Shown: positions 18,901 to 30,503, numbered from the stretch's first letter. The stretch: 64,000 nucleotides of DNA from Prochlorococcus sp. AG-402-B19 (GCA_003279615.1 QCHM01000001.1:1-64000); one strand, 5' to 3'. Notes: generated by a model from the sequence alone, not told the origin. Made by a program: numbers and translations.

Positions 18901-19509
18901 TTAATTGATTGTTCTCAAAGCTTTTTTAGGTTGTGTTTCTTCTGTCTCTTTCTTTAGGAGTGGAGTTTTACGAGGTGTTAAAAACATAATCATATTTCTT
19001 CCCTCTCTCTTTGGTGATTGCTGCACTTCTGCTTTTTCTTCAAGATCTTTAGCCATTCTTTTCAAAAGAGTCTCAGCAAGAGCGGTATGTTGAATTTCTC
19101 GACCTCTAAAAATTACTGTGCATTTCACTTTGTCTCCAGCTTTTAAGAATCTAGTGGCCTGACTAATACGAACTTGATAATCGTGCTGATCAATTTTATA
19201 TCTCATTTTTACTTCTTTTACTTCTGTTTGGTGGGATTTTTTCTTGGCTTCTTTTGCTTTTTTTTCTTGTTCAAACTTAAATTTTCCATAATTCATTATT
19301 CTGCATACTGGCGGAGTAGCCTTTTCACTGACTAAAACAAGATCTAGTTCTCTGTCTTTGGCAACTTCTAGAGCTTCTTCCCTGCTTATGACACCAAGTT
19401 GAGTGCCATCAGAATCAACGACTCTCAAATTGGCATAGTTGATTCTTTCATTAATGTTGGGCAGCTCTCTTTCTGGAGCGCGACGATCAAAACGGGGACG
19501 TGGTGGCAT
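18901..19509 (-). CDS. infC: Translation initiation factor IF-3
   Basis: Binds the 30S subunit, prevents early 50S joining and checks the start codon and initiator tRNA. The N-domain ([29 protein letters not shown]), the basic helical linker ([23 protein letters not shown]) and the C-domain ([21 protein letters not shown]...VIFRGRE) are complete. At 202 aa it has a short extra N-terminal basic segment and a C-terminal tail. It begins with an ordinary ATG, not the rare AUU used for autoregulation in E. coli. It follows miaA by 60 bp. Confidence 0.96.
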   Translation of the reverse strand: MPPRPRFDRRAPERELPNINERINYANLRVVDSDGTQLGVISREEALEVAKDRELDLVLVSEKATPPVCRIMNYGKFKFEQEKKAKEAKKKSHQTEVKEVKMRYKIDQHDYQVRISQATRFLKAGDKVKCTVIFRGREIQHTALAETLLKRMAKDLEEKAEVQQSPKREGRNMIMFLTPRKTPLLKKETEETQPKKALRTIN

Positions 19510-19569
19510 TCAGTGATTAATTTATGGGTAAAGTACCTTTGAGGGTAATTGTAGGCATGTTTGAAGTAA

Positions 19570-20469
19570 TCAACCTATAACCTCATATATAGAAGATAAA
19601 GCTTCAGATAATGAGTTCTCATTATTTAGCCATTTAGAATTATGCTTATTTCTAAACCAAGTTTTTTGTCTTTTGGCTAATTGGCATGTTCTTTTAATTG
19701 TTATTGCTAAAGCCTCCTCATAGTTCGTGTTTCCATTAATAATAGACTGTGCTTCACCATATCCAATGGTTTTAAGTAACTGTAAATCATTTCCATATTT
19801 AATAATCAAATCTTCAGTTTCTTCTATTAACCCATTCTGATACATTTTTTCAGCTCTAGCTTGGATTCTTGTGTTTAAATTATCAGGGTTTAAGCCAAGT
19901 TCCAACACTCTCCAAGGAAGAGAAGTCAAGCTTTTTTGTTGAGAAAACATTTTTCCTGTGGCATAAAAAACCTCTAAAGCACGAATTGTTCGGATCGAGT
20001 CTTCTGGATGAATTTTCTTTGCAGCAATTGGATCACAACTTTTTAATAAATTATGTCGTTCTTTTTTTTCGATTTTATTAAGTTGATTCCTTAAGAAGTT
20101 TTGAGGGGGGACGGCAGGAGGATTAAGTCCTCCAATCAGGGCTTGGAGATATAAACCGCTTCCACCTACAACGATAATTAATTTTCGTTTTTTTAGTTCA
20201 TCCTCTATTGAATTTCTCGCTAAGAGTTGAAATTCATAAAGATTAATTGGTTTTGAGGGTAAGCATAAATCAATCAAAAAATGAGGAACTTCTTTTTGTT
20301 GTTCTAAAGTTGGTTTGGCGGTACCAATATTCATGTCGATATATATTTGCCTCGAATCAACATTGTGAATACTAGTGTTGATTTTTTTGGCGATATCAAT
20401 TGCTAGCTCAGTCTTTCCGCTCGCCGTTGGACCCATTAGTGCTATTAGAAGAGGTTTAGTGGGTTGCAT
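19570..20469 (-). CDS. miaA: tRNA dimethylallyltransferase
   Basis: Transfers a dimethylallyl group to A37 of tRNAs that read codons starting with U. The P-loop GPTASGKT is at residues 13-20, the substrate-binding [17 protein letters not shown] follows, and [11 protein letters not shown] with the later [14 protein letters not shown] and [13 protein letters not shown] segments are all typical. The length of 299 aa matches the family. It is probably the first gene of the minus-strand run miaA-infC-GntR-cysE, divergent from gyrB across 173 bp. Confidence 0.96.
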   Translation of the reverse strand: MQPTKPLLIALMGPTASGKTELAIDIAKKINTSIHNVDSRQIYIDMNIGTAKPTLEQQKEVPHFLIDLCLPSKPINLYEFQLLARNSIEDELKKRKLIIVVGGSGLYLQALIGGLNPPAVPPQNFLRNQLNKIEKKERHNLLKSCDPIAAKKIHPEDSIRTIRALEVFYATGKMFSQQKSLTSLPWRVLELGLNPDNLNTRIQARAEKMYQNGLIEETEDLIIKYGNDLQLLKTIGYGEAQSIINGNTNYEEALAITIKRTCQLAKRQKTWFRNKHNSKWLNNENSLSEALSSIYEVIG

Positions 20470-20576
20470 AAATCACTTTCAGAAGGTTTATTAGCAGTAA
20501 TTGCATGACAATTAATTTTTTTGATTAGGTTTTGAAATTTTTCCCAAGACTTTCACTAATACCAATGTTAAATTGA

Positions 20577-22609
<2,033 letters not shown>

Positions 22610-22610
<1 letters not shown>

Positions 22611-22951
22611 TGAATTTAATTGGTACTTTTATAATTTGGATATGGCTTTTAGGAATTTCATTAGTAGTTCCAACTTCATTACCAGCAGGTGGTTCTCAGA
22701 AATCAGATGTTCAGCATATAGAAAATAATATTGCGTCACCATTGATTTCATTAAAGGAGTTTAACTTGCTTTCTTCGGCCTCTAATAACTCTTCTATTCT
22801 AACCAAAGTTCAAGCCGGAACTCCAGTTAATGTATTGAAGGTATGGGATAGTGAAGATAGTGGAAAATGGCTATTAGTTAATGTTTTGAGTCAAAAGTTT
22901 TATCAATTATTTTATAAACGAGGATGGGTAAATATTGGCTCTTCCAGATAA
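22610..22951 (+). CDS. Secreted SH3-like domain protein, unknown function
   Basis: A 113-aa protein. Residues ~1-27 (MNLIGTFIIWIWLLGISLVV...LPAGG) look like a signal peptide or N-terminal anchor. The rest (LISLKEFNLLSSASNNSSILTKVQAGTPVNVLKVWD...KWLLVNV...RGWVN) has the beta-strand rhythm of a bacterial SH3 (SH3_3-like) domain, usually found in cell-wall or periplasmic proteins. The ATG at 22610 overlaps the gyrB stop by one base; a TTG at 22607 only adds one Met. It overlaps the first crcB by 17 bp. Function unknown. Confidence 0.65.
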
Positions 22952-23327
22952 CTTTATAGACGTTCTATTGGTTGCATCTGGTGCAGTTTTGGGGGCTAAT
23001 GCTAGATTTTTAATTTATACAAAACTTGAGCAAAAAAATGTAAATAAGAATTATATAATTCTGCTAATTAATACTTTTTCATCTTTTTGTTTGGGGTTAT
23101 TTTTATCTTTCTTATCACAGAATACTAAAGTAATTTATTCTTATCAATTAGGATTATTTTTTTCAATTGGAATATTAGGCAGCCTCAGTACTTTTTCTAC
23201 ATTCATTTATGATTTATTTGACTTATTTATTAAATTCAAATTTTATAAAGCATTGAAACTATTTATTCTTTCTTTGACTGCCGCAATATTGTCTTTCGCA
23301 TTTGGCTTTCTTGTACTTATTGGGTAG
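22935..23327 (+). CDS. crcB: Fluoride channel CrcB/Fluc, copy 1
   Basis: Small membrane protein of the CrcB/Fluc family, which exports toxic fluoride as a dual-topology dimer. Four hydrophobic helices are visible in 130 aa, with GAVLGANARFLIY in helix 1, LINTFSSFCLG in helix 2 and the conserved GSLSTFSTFIYDL break and Phe motif in helix 3. The start is TTG at 22935, within the preceding SH3 gene; no ATG lies early enough to give a complete first helix. The next gene is a second crcB starting directly after the stop. Symbol applies to both copies. Confidence 0.87.
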   Translation: MALPDNFIDVLLVASGAVLGANARFLIYTKLEQKNVNKNYIILLINTFSSFCLGLFLSFLSQNTKVIYSYQLGLFFSIGILGSLSTFSTFIYDLFDLFIKFKFYKALKLFILSLTAAILSFAFGFLVLIG

Positions 23328-23672
23328 ATGAATAGTTTTTTAAAAAATAAAATTTTTCTTGTTATTTCAATCGGAGCTTTGCCTGCTGCAATATTTCGAT
23401 GGCAAATTGACCAAATTTTTATTGTAAATATAATTGGTTGCTTTTTATTAGGAATTATTAATTCACTAAAGATTTCTAAAAGATATAAATTAATTTTTGG
23501 ATTTGGATTTTGTGGATCTTTAACTACTTTTAGTGGGTGGTCTTTCCAATTATTTCAATTATTGAACCTAGGTTTTTATAAACTTTTCTTTTTGAATTCA
23601 GTATTATTAGTTCTGCTTGGCCTTTTTGCTGTTGGTCTAGGGGATTTCGTTGGCAACAAAATGATGAATTAG
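23328..23672 (+). CDS. crcB: Fluoride channel CrcB/Fluc, copy 2
   Basis: A second, clearly diverged CrcB of 114 aa, whose ATG follows the first copy's stop without a gap. Family landmarks are SIGALPAAIFRWQID, VNIIGCFLLGIINS and the helix-3 motif CGSLTTFSGWSFQLF, where the second conserved Phe position of copy 1 (TFSTF) is Trp (TFSGW). Paired unequal crcB genes in other bacteria are thought to form heterodimers, and that is the likely arrangement here. The 3' end overlaps the convergent glutathione peroxidase gene by 4 bp. Confidence 0.87.
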   Translation: MNSFLKNKIFLVISIGALPAAIFRWQIDQIFIVNIIGCFLLGIINSLKISKRYKLIFGFGFCGSLTTFSGWSFQLFQLLNLGFYKLFFLNSVLLVLLGLFAVGLGDFVGNKMMN

Positions 23673-24145
23673 TTCAATAAATCTTCAATGGCTTTTTTGA
23701 TTTCAGCACTTTCAGGTTCTATTGAACTTTTAAATCTTGCGACTGCCTCTCCTTCTCTATTAATAAGAAATTTCTCAAAGTTCCACTCAACGTCTCCAGC
23801 TGGGCTGACTTTATTCAATGTTGTAAATGGTTCAGTTGTATTACCTTTTGCATGAACTTTTTGGAAGAGTTGGAAATTTGCTCCATAGGAGAGTGAGCAG
23901 AATTCTTTGATTTCTGATAACTCTCCAGGTTCTTGGTTCCCAAAGTCATTGCAAGGAAAACCTAAAACTCTGAAACCTTTTGATTCATATGTGTTTTGAA
24001 GACTTTGAAGCCCTTTGTATTGCTTGGTAAAACCGCATTTACTTGCTACATTAACAATCAATAAAATATCTCCTTTGAATTTATCAAAAGTAATTTTTTG
24101 ATTTTCGAAAGTGAAGACTTTCACTGTGCTGATATTTACGGACAT
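23669..24145 (-). CDS. Glutathione peroxidase-like thiol peroxidase
   Basis: Thiol-dependent peroxidase of the GPx family, reducing hydrogen or lipid peroxides; non-animal members usually take electrons from thioredoxin. The peroxidatic cysteine is in NVASKCGFTKQYKGLQ, at the place of selenocysteine in animal GPx. GFPCNDFGNQEPGE and WNFEKFLINREGEAVARF carry the conserved Gln and Trp. The 158-aa protein has no signal peptide. Divergent from mgtE by 62 bp. Confidence 0.94.
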   Translation of the reverse strand: MSVNISTVKVFTFENQKITFDKFKGDILLIVNVASKCGFTKQYKGLQSLQNTYESKGFRVLGFPCNDFGNQEPGELSEIKEFCSLSYGANFQLFQKVHAKGNTTEPFTTLNKVSPAGDVEWNFEKFLINREGEAVARFKSSIEPESAEIKKAIEDLLN

Positions 24146-24207
24146 GGATACGAAGGTAACAAAAGTGAATGTTAGTCATAAAATAATAAAGGCTCGCTCC
24201 TCAAGAA

Positions 24208-25617
24208 ATGAAAGAACAATTAGGGGCATCTATTGAGTCTCAAAGTTTGGCGCAAGGAAGTTTGGTTGCCGATTCAGTTGCTCAAAAACTAGAAGCAATG
24301 CTTTCAGCAGGTAATTACGATGGTGTCAAATCATTGCTTAACCCTGTTCAGCCTGTTGATATAGCTCAGGCGATTGGAACATTGCCAATGATTTTGCAAG
24401 CCTTAGCTTTCAGGCTATTAAATAAAAATGAAGCAATTGAGGTTTATGAATATTTAGATCCTTCAGTTCAACAAAATCTTTTAGATCGATTGAGATCAAA
24501 TGAAGTACTTGATTTAGTGGAGGAGATGTCACCGGATGATCGTGTAAGACTCTTTGATGAGTTGCCTGCAAAAGTTGTAAGGCGTTTACTTTCAGAACTG
24601 AGCCCTGAGGAAAGACGAGTAACTGCTCAACTGTTGGGTTATGAATCTGAAACAGCTGGCAGGTTAATGACTACAGAGTTTATTGACCTTAAGGAATTTC
24701 TTAGCGTCTCTCAAGCATTGAAACTAGTCAGGCAAAGAGCAACTTTTTCTGAAACAATTTATAGCCTTTATGTGACTGATAAAGAAAGACATTTAACTGG
24801 AATTTTATCTTTGAGGGACTTAGTAGTTGCTGATCCTGAATCGTTAATTGGAGAGGTAATGACAAGAGAGGTTGTTAATGTCCGAACAGATACTGATCAG
24901 GAAGAAGTTGCAAGAGCGATTCAAAGATATGATTTTTTAGCTCTACCTGTTGTAGACCTTGAAAAAAGGCTAGTGGGAATTGTCACAGTTGATGATGTCA
25001 TTGATGTTATTGAGCAAGAGGCAACACGAGATATTTATGCAGCTGGTGCTGTCCAGGCAGGGGATGAAGATGATTATTTCCAAAGTAATCTATTTGTTGT
25101 GGCTAGACGACGCATTGTCTGGCTTGCTGTCTTGGTTTTAGCCAATGGATTAACAACTCAAGTAATTGCTATGAATGACGAGGTTCTAAAGCAGGTTGTA
25201 TTGTTGGCTGCTTTCATACCTCTATTAATTGGCGCTGGAGGAAATGTTGGAGCTCAAAGTTCAACAGTTGTTATTCGAGGATTGAGTACACAACGAATTC
25301 AACGACTTGGTCTGTTTAGGGCGATTGCTCGAGAAGCTTTAGCAGGAGCCTTGTTGGGGATTTTGATGGCTGTAGTTGTAGTACCTTTTGCCTGGTGGCA
25401 AGGAGAAGGACCATTGGTCGCAACAGCTGTAGGAATAAGTCTGATGGCTATCTCAACGTTAGCTGCGACTGCAGGAGCTTCTTTGCCGTTGCTTTTTGAT
25501 CGTATGGGACTAGACCCTGCGCTGATGTCTGCTCCGTTCATAACTACCGCTACAGATGTTGCAGGAGTATTGATATATCTGAAGACAGCATCTTGGCTTT
25601 TAGGAAGACTGGCGTAG
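24208..25617 (+). CDS. mgtE: Magnesium transporter MgtE
   Basis: Mg2+-gated magnesium channel/transporter of the inner membrane. The helical N-domain (about 30-150) contains VVRRLLSELSPEERR. Two CBS domains (about 155-275) carry the sensing region (TIYSLYVTDKERHLTGILSLRDLV, FLALPVVDLEKRLVGIVTVDDVID), followed by the plug helix. Five hydrophobic segments occupy about residues 305-469, with the conserved PLLIGAGGNVGAQSST pore region. The length of 469 aa is normal. A 6-bp hairpin (TGAGTA/TACTCA) follows the stop, too weak to call a terminator. Confidence 0.96.
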   Translation: MKEQLGASIESQSLAQGSLVADSVAQKLEAMLSAGNYDGVKSLLNPVQPVDIAQAIGTLPMILQALAFRLLNKNEAIEVYEYLDPSVQQNLLDRLRSNEVLDLVEEMSPDDRVRLFDELPAKVVRRLLSELSPEERRVTAQLLGYESETAGRLMTTEFIDLKEFLSVSQALKLVRQRATFSETIYSLYVTDKERHLTGILSLRDLVVADPESLIGEVMTREVVNVRTDTDQEEVARAIQRYDFLALPVVDLEKRLVGIVTVDDVIDVIEQEATRDIYAAGAVQAGDEDDYFQSNLFVVARRRIVWLAVLVLANGLTTQVIAMNDEVLKQVVLLAAFIPLLIGAGGNVGAQSSTVVIRGLSTQRIQRLGLFRAIAREALAGALLGILMAVVVVPFAWWQGEGPLVATAVGISLMAISTLAATAGASLPLLFDRMGLDPALMSAPFITTATDVAGVLIYLKTASWLLGRLA

Positions 25618-25717
25618 AAGCCGGATGAGTATTTTTACTCAAAGTGCGGGAAGCCGAGCTCTGCTTAATTGATCTTTACAATTCTTAGTAGTAAGCTTCA
25701 CAAAACTAAATAAATCT

Positions 25718-26725
25718 ATGTCAACGGCAGTAGCATCTATTGAAACTAAAAAACCATCTGCTTTTACTACTGCAAGATCTCTAGCAGATGTTGATTTAGT
25801 GCGTTCGTATTTAAGAGATATTGGAAGGGTACCTTTGTTGTCGCATGAGCAGGAAATTACTTTAGGCAGACAAGTTCAAGATTTAATGATTCTTGAGAAT
25901 ATTGAGGCTGAGCTTCAAAGTGATTTAGGAGAAAAGCCAGAAATTGAATTATTTGCTGAAAAAGCTGGAATATCAATTATTCAATTAAAAAAGAAGTTGA
26001 AAAGCGGTAAGAAGGCGAAAGAAAGAATGGTTTCTGCAAATCTTCGGTTAGTTGTAAGCGTTGCTAAGAAATATACCAAGCGTAATATGGAACTTCTAGA
26101 TCTAATTCAAGAAGGAACTATTGGATTAGTTAGAGGAGTTGAAAAATTTGATCCAACTCGTGGATATAAATTCTCTACTTATGCATATTGGTGGATTCGT
26201 CAAGGTATTACTCGCGCAATAGCAGAAAAAAGTAGATCAATAAGACTTCCTATTCATATAACTGAAATGTTAAATAAGCTAAAAAAAGGTCAACGAGAAT
26301 TAAGTCAAGAACTCTCTAGAACCCCTACGATAAAAGAGTTATCTGAGTATGTTGAATTGCCAGAAAACGAGGTTAAAGATTTAATGAGTAGAGCTGGACA
26401 GCCAGTTAGCTTGGAAACTAAAATTGGTGACGGAGAAGATACTATTTTGCTTGATCTTCTTTCTAATGATATTGATATGCCTTCTGAACAAATTGAAAAT
26501 GATTGTATGAAAGGAGATTTAGAGACACTGCTTGAACAATTACCTGAATTACAAAATCGAGTTTTGAGAATGCGTTATGGGATGGATGGTGATGATCCAA
26601 TGAGCCTTACTGGTATTGGCAGAGTTTTAGGTATTAGCAGAGATAGAGTAAGAAATTTAGAAAGAGATGGATTGAGAGGTCTTAGAAAAGCAGGAGAATC
26701 TGTTGAAGCTTACATGGCATCTTGA
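25718..26725 (+). CDS. RNA polymerase sigma factor, group 2 type
   Basis: Sigma-70-family factor that directs RNA polymerase to promoters. It has region 1.2 (DLVRSYLRDIGRVPLLSHEQE), region 2 (LIQEGTIGLVRGVEKFDP, YKFSTYAYWWIRQGITRAI), region 3 and region 4.2 (GIGRVLGISRDRVRNLERDGLR). It lacks the long acidic region 1.1 of a primary sigma factor and is only 335 aa, which points to one of the several non-essential group 2 factors of cyanobacteria used under changing light or nutrients. Its 3' end overlaps the convergent hydrolase gene by 16 bp. Confidence 0.9.
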   Translation: MSTAVASIETKKPSAFTTARSLADVDLVRSYLRDIGRVPLLSHEQEITLGRQVQDLMILENIEAELQSDLGEKPEIELFAEKAGISIIQLKKKLKSGKKAKERMVSANLRLVVSVAKKYTKRNMELLDLIQEGTIGLVRGVEKFDPTRGYKFSTYAYWWIRQGITRAIAEKSRSIRLPIHITEMLNKLKKGQRELSQELSRTPTIKELSEYVELPENEVKDLMSRAGQPVSLETKIGDGEDTILLDLLSNDIDMPSEQIENDCMKGDLETLLEQLPELQNRVLRMRYGMDGDDPMSLTGIGRVLGISRDRVRNLERDGLRGLRKAGESVEAYMAS

Positions 26726-27618
26726 ATTATATTTTGAAGAATAGGATTAACTTTTTCTGGCATTTCATCGTGAGGGCAATGTCCAGCATCTTGAATAATA
26801 TTTATTGATTTTATACATTTAAAAGTTTTAGACCATTCTTTAGCTTCATTTATAGGTTCCCAAGGATCCTTTTCTCCCCAAATTAAATGGACTGGCTGTT
26901 TACAATTTTTAAGTAAATCTGGCGCGAGATAATCATCAAATAAATTAATAAAACCTCTAAAAGCTTCTGCCGCACCTTTGCGTTGAGTTGGTTTGAAAAG
27001 TATATCTATTAATTCTTCATCAATATTATTTCCACTTGGGTAAGCTAATTTCAAAATTTTTGCAATAAAAGTTGGATTTGCTGCATTTTTGAAAAGACTA
27101 GAACTTAAAAATCTTTGTCTTACTAAGGTTTTAATAACTGGTCTAAGAAATCGCATCAGTAACGATTGCTCCCCTAAGCGTTTATCATCCATTGTTCTCT
27201 GAGCACAATCAATTAATATAATTCCTAAGCATTTTTTAGATAATTTCTTTGATGTATTTAATGCAATTACTCCCCCAATTGAATTGCCTATTAATATGAC
27301 AGGCTTTTTAACTATTTCATTGCAGAAATCAAAAACTTGCTGACTCCAATTATCAAAGGAATAATTAAAACTTTTAGAAGTATTCTTTTCATATAATAGC
27401 TGGGAATTTGGCTGACTACTTTCTCCAAATCCAACCAAATCCAATGCATAGCATGGAGCTATTAAACTAATATTTCTTTGATTGAACCTCCAATGATCTT
27501 TAGAAGCTCCGAAACCATGAATTAAAACGATTGATATTTTAGATTTTTTCGCTTCTTTATTCTCTGCTTCTACTTGCCAAGCAACTTCCAAATTTTTCCA
27601 ATTCCAGTATTGCCTCAT
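26710..27618 (-). CDS. Alpha/beta hydrolase
   Basis: A 302-aa alpha/beta-hydrolase fold enzyme. The oxyanion region HGFGASKDHWRFN, nucleophile elbow GNSIGG, acid segment LIWGEKDPW and histidine segment AGHCPHDE form a complete Ser-Asp-His triad. There is no signal peptide. The same set of motifs recurs in the hydrolase at 57059-57970, so the two are paralogues of one cyanobacterial subfamily related to plant pheophytinase-like esterases. The substrate is unknown. Its start faces mutY across a 183-bp spacer that holds a long hairpin. Confidence 0.85.
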   Translation of the reverse strand: MRQYWNWKNLEVAWQVEAENKEAKKSKISIVLIHGFGASKDHWRFNQRNISLIAPCYALDLVGFGESSQPNSQLLYEKNTSKSFNYSFDNWSQQVFDFCNEIVKKPVILIGNSIGGVIALNTSKKLSKKCLGIILIDCAQRTMDDKRLGEQSLLMRFLRPVIKTLVRQRFLSSSLFKNAANPTFIAKILKLAYPSGNNIDEELIDILFKPTQRKGAAEAFRGFINLFDDYLAPDLLKNCKQPVHLIWGEKDPWEPINEAKEWSKTFKCIKSINIIQDAGHCPHDEMPEKVNPILQNIIQDAM

Positions 27619-27637
27619 AACAATATATAAAGAATAT

Positions 27638-27690
27638 AAATTATTTTTACTTAAAGTTATATCTTAAGTAAAAATAATTTTTTGTTTATT
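27638..27690 (+). terminator. Long A+T hairpin with T-run, no obvious client
   Basis: AAATTATTTTTACTTAA (27638-27654) and its exact complement (27664-27680) make a 17-bp stem with a 9-base loop, followed on the plus strand by TTTGTTTATT. It looks like a plus-strand intrinsic terminator, yet it lies between two divergent genes (hydrolase leader and mutY). It may stop read-through from the sigma-factor gene, end a small RNA, or act in the hydrolase leader. Confidence 0.45.
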
Positions 27691-27801
27691 TATAATATTA
27701 TATAAATTCAACATTTTTAAAGTTGTATTTTGTATACTTAAACTACTCACAATATTGATATAATTTAAAAATATTTTCTTAAGGTTTTGTGATTTTTTTT
27801 G

Positions 27802-28956
27802 ATGGATTTAATTGAATCATCTCAAGATATCGAAAATTTATTGTTGACATGGTTTAGGGACAATGGGAGAAATTGGATACCTTGGAAATTAAAAACAGAT
27901 GGTTCTATTCCTAAATCGGGGGAAATTATATCTCCTTATGGAATTTGGATTGCAGAGGTAATGCTTCAGCAGACTCAATTGAAGGTTGTTGTCCCTTACT
28001 GGGAAAAATGGATAAAGATTTTTCCTTCTTTGACTGACTTAGTAGATGCTGATTTACAAAATATTTATTTGGCATGGCAAGGTCTTGGCTATTATTCACG
28101 TGCAAAACGAATACATCAATCGTCCAAGCTATTAATTAAATATATTGGCAAGAATCGATTAGAAGACCCTTCCTCTTGGCCTACTACAATCGACAATTGG
28201 ATGACTCTTCCAGGTATTGGTAGAAGTACTGCAGGAAGCATTATCTCATCTGCCTTTGATTTGCCTACACCTATATTGGACGGGAATGTAAAAAGAATTT
28301 TTTCTAGATTGCTAGCCTTAGAAAAAATCACTTTTAAAGATCAAAAAAAATTATGGGAATTGAGTACAAAATTAATTTCAAAGGATAATCCAAGGGATTT
28401 CAATCAGGCTTTGATGGACTTAGGGGCAATAATTTGTACTCCCCAAAAACCAGTTTGTTCCTTTTGTCCACTCCAAAAGCTTTGTGTTGCTTATATCAAG
28501 TACGATCCTCAGAATTTTCCAAAAAAAGACATGAAAAAAATAAATCCTTGTCAAGAAATAGGTCTTGGTATTGTGTTTAATAAGAATGGAGAATTGCTTA
28601 TAGATCAGCGTCTGGAAAATTCAAGAATGGGGGGCATGTGGGAGTTTCCAGGAGGGAAAAAAAACTCCGAAGAATCTATTGAAATGACTATTGAGAGAGA
28701 ATTAAAAGAAGAACTTGATATTGTTGTTAAAGTTGGTCCAAAGCTTTTATCTTTTGAGCATGCCTATACTCATATAAAACTTCATTTTACGGTTCATATT
28801 TGTGAATGGAAATCAGGAGAGCCTAAGCCTTTAACTAGTCAAAAGTTACTTTGGGTTTCTCCTGAAAGACTTTCTGATTTTCCTTTCCCGGCTGCCAATA
28901 CTAAAATTATTTCTGAATTATATAAACATCTTTCAATTGAAAATCAAAAACTTTAA
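27802..28956 (+). CDS. mutY: Adenine DNA glycosylase MutY
   Basis: Removes adenine opposite 8-oxoguanine in base excision repair. The catalytic Glu is in IAEVMLQQTQ, the helix-hairpin-helix/Asp region reads TLPGIGRSTAGSI and LDGNVKRIFSRL, and the iron-sulphur loop is C-x6-C-x2-C-x5-C (CTPQKPVCSFCPLQKLC). The C-terminal third (GLGIVFNKNGELLIDQRLE...GMWEFPGGK...ERELKEEL) is the NUDIX-like domain that recognises 8-oxoG. I use the ATG at 27802 (384 aa); the adjacent TTG adds one residue. The PfkB kinase follows after 35 bp. Confidence 0.95.
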   Translation: MDLIESSQDIENLLLTWFRDNGRNWIPWKLKTDGSIPKSGEIISPYGIWIAEVMLQQTQLKVVVPYWEKWIKIFPSLTDLVDADLQNIYLAWQGLGYYSRAKRIHQSSKLLIKYIGKNRLEDPSSWPTTIDNWMTLPGIGRSTAGSIISSAFDLPTPILDGNVKRIFSRLLALEKITFKDQKKLWELSTKLISKDNPRDFNQALMDLGAIICTPQKPVCSFCPLQKLCVAYIKYDPQNFPKKDMKKINPCQEIGLGIVFNKNGELLIDQRLENSRMGGMWEFPGGKKNSEESIEMTIERELKEELDIVVKVGPKLLSFEHAYTHIKLHFTVHICEWKSGEPKPLTSQKLLWVSPERLSDFPFPAANTKIISELYKHLSIENQKL

Positions 28957-28991
28957 ATCAATAAAATAACTTTATTAATAACCAATTAAAC

Positions 28992-30008
28992 ATGAAATCT
29001 GAAAATGTAATTGCATTTGGAGAAGCTTTGATAGATCGACTGGGACCCCCTGGAGGGGATCCATTATTTGATTTGCCAGTAACAGATTGCTTTGGTGGAG
29101 CCCCAGCCAATGTTGCCTGTGCATTAAGCCGTTTAGGAGTGAATGTTTCTTTGATTAGTTCTCTTGGAAATGACGCTTTTGGTAAAAATTTTAAGAATTT
29201 AATGATCAACCGAGGAATAAATACAGTTGGATTACAGGAGGATAAGACTCGTCCTACAAGGGTTGTTTTGGTTCGTAGAGATGCTTCTGGAGAGAGATTC
29301 TTTGAAGGATTTGCTGGTGATAAAGGCTTGGGATTTGCTGATCAAGCTATATCCCGTGAACAACTTATTAAAGACTGGCCTCTCGTTGTAGATCAATCTA
29401 AATGGTTGGTTTTAGGTACAATCCCTTTGGCTTCAGAAATCTCCAGTAATACTTTTTTGTGGTGTGTTGAGAATGCTTTGCATGCAGGGATAAAGATTGC
29501 AATCGATGTGAACTGGCGACCAACTTTTTGGCGAAAGAGAGTTTCTAAAGTATTAGCGCCTTCTGTTGAAGAAAAAAATAAAATAACTTCCATTTTAAAC
29601 AATGTTTCTTTGATAAAACTTGCCAAAGAGGAAGCGGAATGTTTCTTTAATACCTCGAATCCAATGGAAATTTCATCATCTTTTTCTCATAGACCATCTG
29701 TAATTGTTACTGATGGATCGAATCCTATTTTATGGCTAATTAACAATCATTTTGGAAAATCATTAGCGATTACTCTCCCTTCTGTCATCGATACGACTGG
29801 CGCTGGTGACGCATTCACGGCTGGATTGATTTATCAACTCCTATCAGTTCAGTTAGATCAAATAACCAAACATAAAGCTGAGGAAATTGTTAAATTTGCT
29901 AGCGCATGTGGTGCTTATGTATGCAGAGGGCTTGGAGCTATAGAGTCACAACCTTACAGAGAAGATATTTATAAATTATTGTCTGAAACTAATGGAGGAA
30001 TGAGCTGA
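28992..30008 (+). CDS. PfkB-family carbohydrate kinase (fructokinase-like)
   Basis: Ribokinase/PfkB-superfamily sugar kinase of 338 aa. The N-terminal signature is FGEALIDRLGPPGGDPL...FGGAPANVACALSRLG, and the C-terminal catalytic DTTGAGDAFTAGLIYQL holds the anion hole and general-base Asp. These N-terminal features resemble bacterial fructokinases (ScrK/CscK type), so phosphorylation of fructose, for example from sucrose breakdown, is the likeliest role. It follows mutY, and its 3' end overlaps convergent tsaE by 40 bp. Confidence 0.87.
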   Translation: MKSENVIAFGEALIDRLGPPGGDPLFDLPVTDCFGGAPANVACALSRLGVNVSLISSLGNDAFGKNFKNLMINRGINTVGLQEDKTRPTRVVLVRRDASGERFFEGFAGDKGLGFADQAISREQLIKDWPLVVDQSKWLVLGTIPLASEISSNTFLWCVENALHAGIKIAIDVNWRPTFWRKRVSKVLAPSVEEKNKITSILNNVSLIKLAKEEAECFFNTSNPMEISSSFSHRPSVIVTDGSNPILWLINNHFGKSLAITLPSVIDTTGAGDAFTAGLIYQLLSVQLDQITKHKAEEIVKFASACGAYVCRGLGAIESQPYREDIYKLLSETNGGMS

Positions 30009-30487
30009 AAAACCCTGGTTTGAGTTTTTGATGAATATTGTAATTTTCCCCTCCAAGCATCAGTCATAGTAAGAGACAACCTTTCTGGCCATTCAACTAC
30101 CATCAATGCACCCATAGCTTGGGATTCTTCTTCTTCTTGCAGAAAAAATTCGTTTGCTGCACTTGGTTCTTCAATTCGATAAAGATCAAGATGTATTAAT
30201 GGAGGAGATCCTGATGGGTAATGCTGGGATAAAGGAAAAGTGGGCGAAGTTATGGTTTCTTTAATCCTTAAGCTTTTTGCAATTCCTTTAACTAATGTTG
30301 TTTTCCCAGCTCCAAGAGGTCCATTTAAAAGAAGAATATTTAATTCCGGAAATTTTTTTGTTAATGTTGTTCCTAATGACATTGTTGATTCAGGGTTGTC
30401 TAATGTCCAGCAGAAATAATTAGCTTGCTGGGCAAATGTATTTAGAATCTTGGATTTTTTTTCAGAATTTTTGTCACAATCTCCCAT
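29969..30487 (-). CDS. tsaE: tRNA threonylcarbamoyladenosine ATPase TsaE
   Basis: Small P-loop ATPase that supports TsaB-TsaD in making the universal t6A37 tRNA modification. Walker A is [18 protein letters not shown], followed by [14 protein letters not shown]...[10 protein letters not shown] and VVEWPERL, all diagnostic for TsaE. I start at the ATG at 30487 (172 aa); a TTG at 30499 adds four residues. Its start lies only 16 bp from the divergent ahcY ATG, and its 3' end overlaps the sugar kinase by 40 bp, a very compressed arrangement. Confidence 0.93.
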   Translation of the reverse strand: MGDCDKNSEKKSKILNTFAQQANYFCWTLDNPESTMSLGTTLTKKFPELNILLLNGPLGAGKTTLVKGIAKSLRIKETITSPTFPLSQHYPSGSPPLIHLDLYRIEEPSAANEFFLQEEEESQAMGALMVVEWPERLSLTMTDAWRGKLQYSSKTQTRVFQLIPPLVSDNNL

Positions 30488-30503
30488 ACAGAGTTCCAAT
30501 TTT

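Noticed and set aside
22900-22935. Fluoride riboswitch before crcB
   Set aside because: The region is coding for the SH3 protein and shows no recognisable riboswitch core.
25626-25641. TGAGTA-TTTT-TACTCA hairpin after mgtE
   Set aside because: Only six pairs and no T-run follow; too weak for a terminator.
30450-30503. Upstream extension of ahcY
   Set aside because: It runs through the antisense of tsaE and lacks family support; the ATG at 30504 gives a normal protein.
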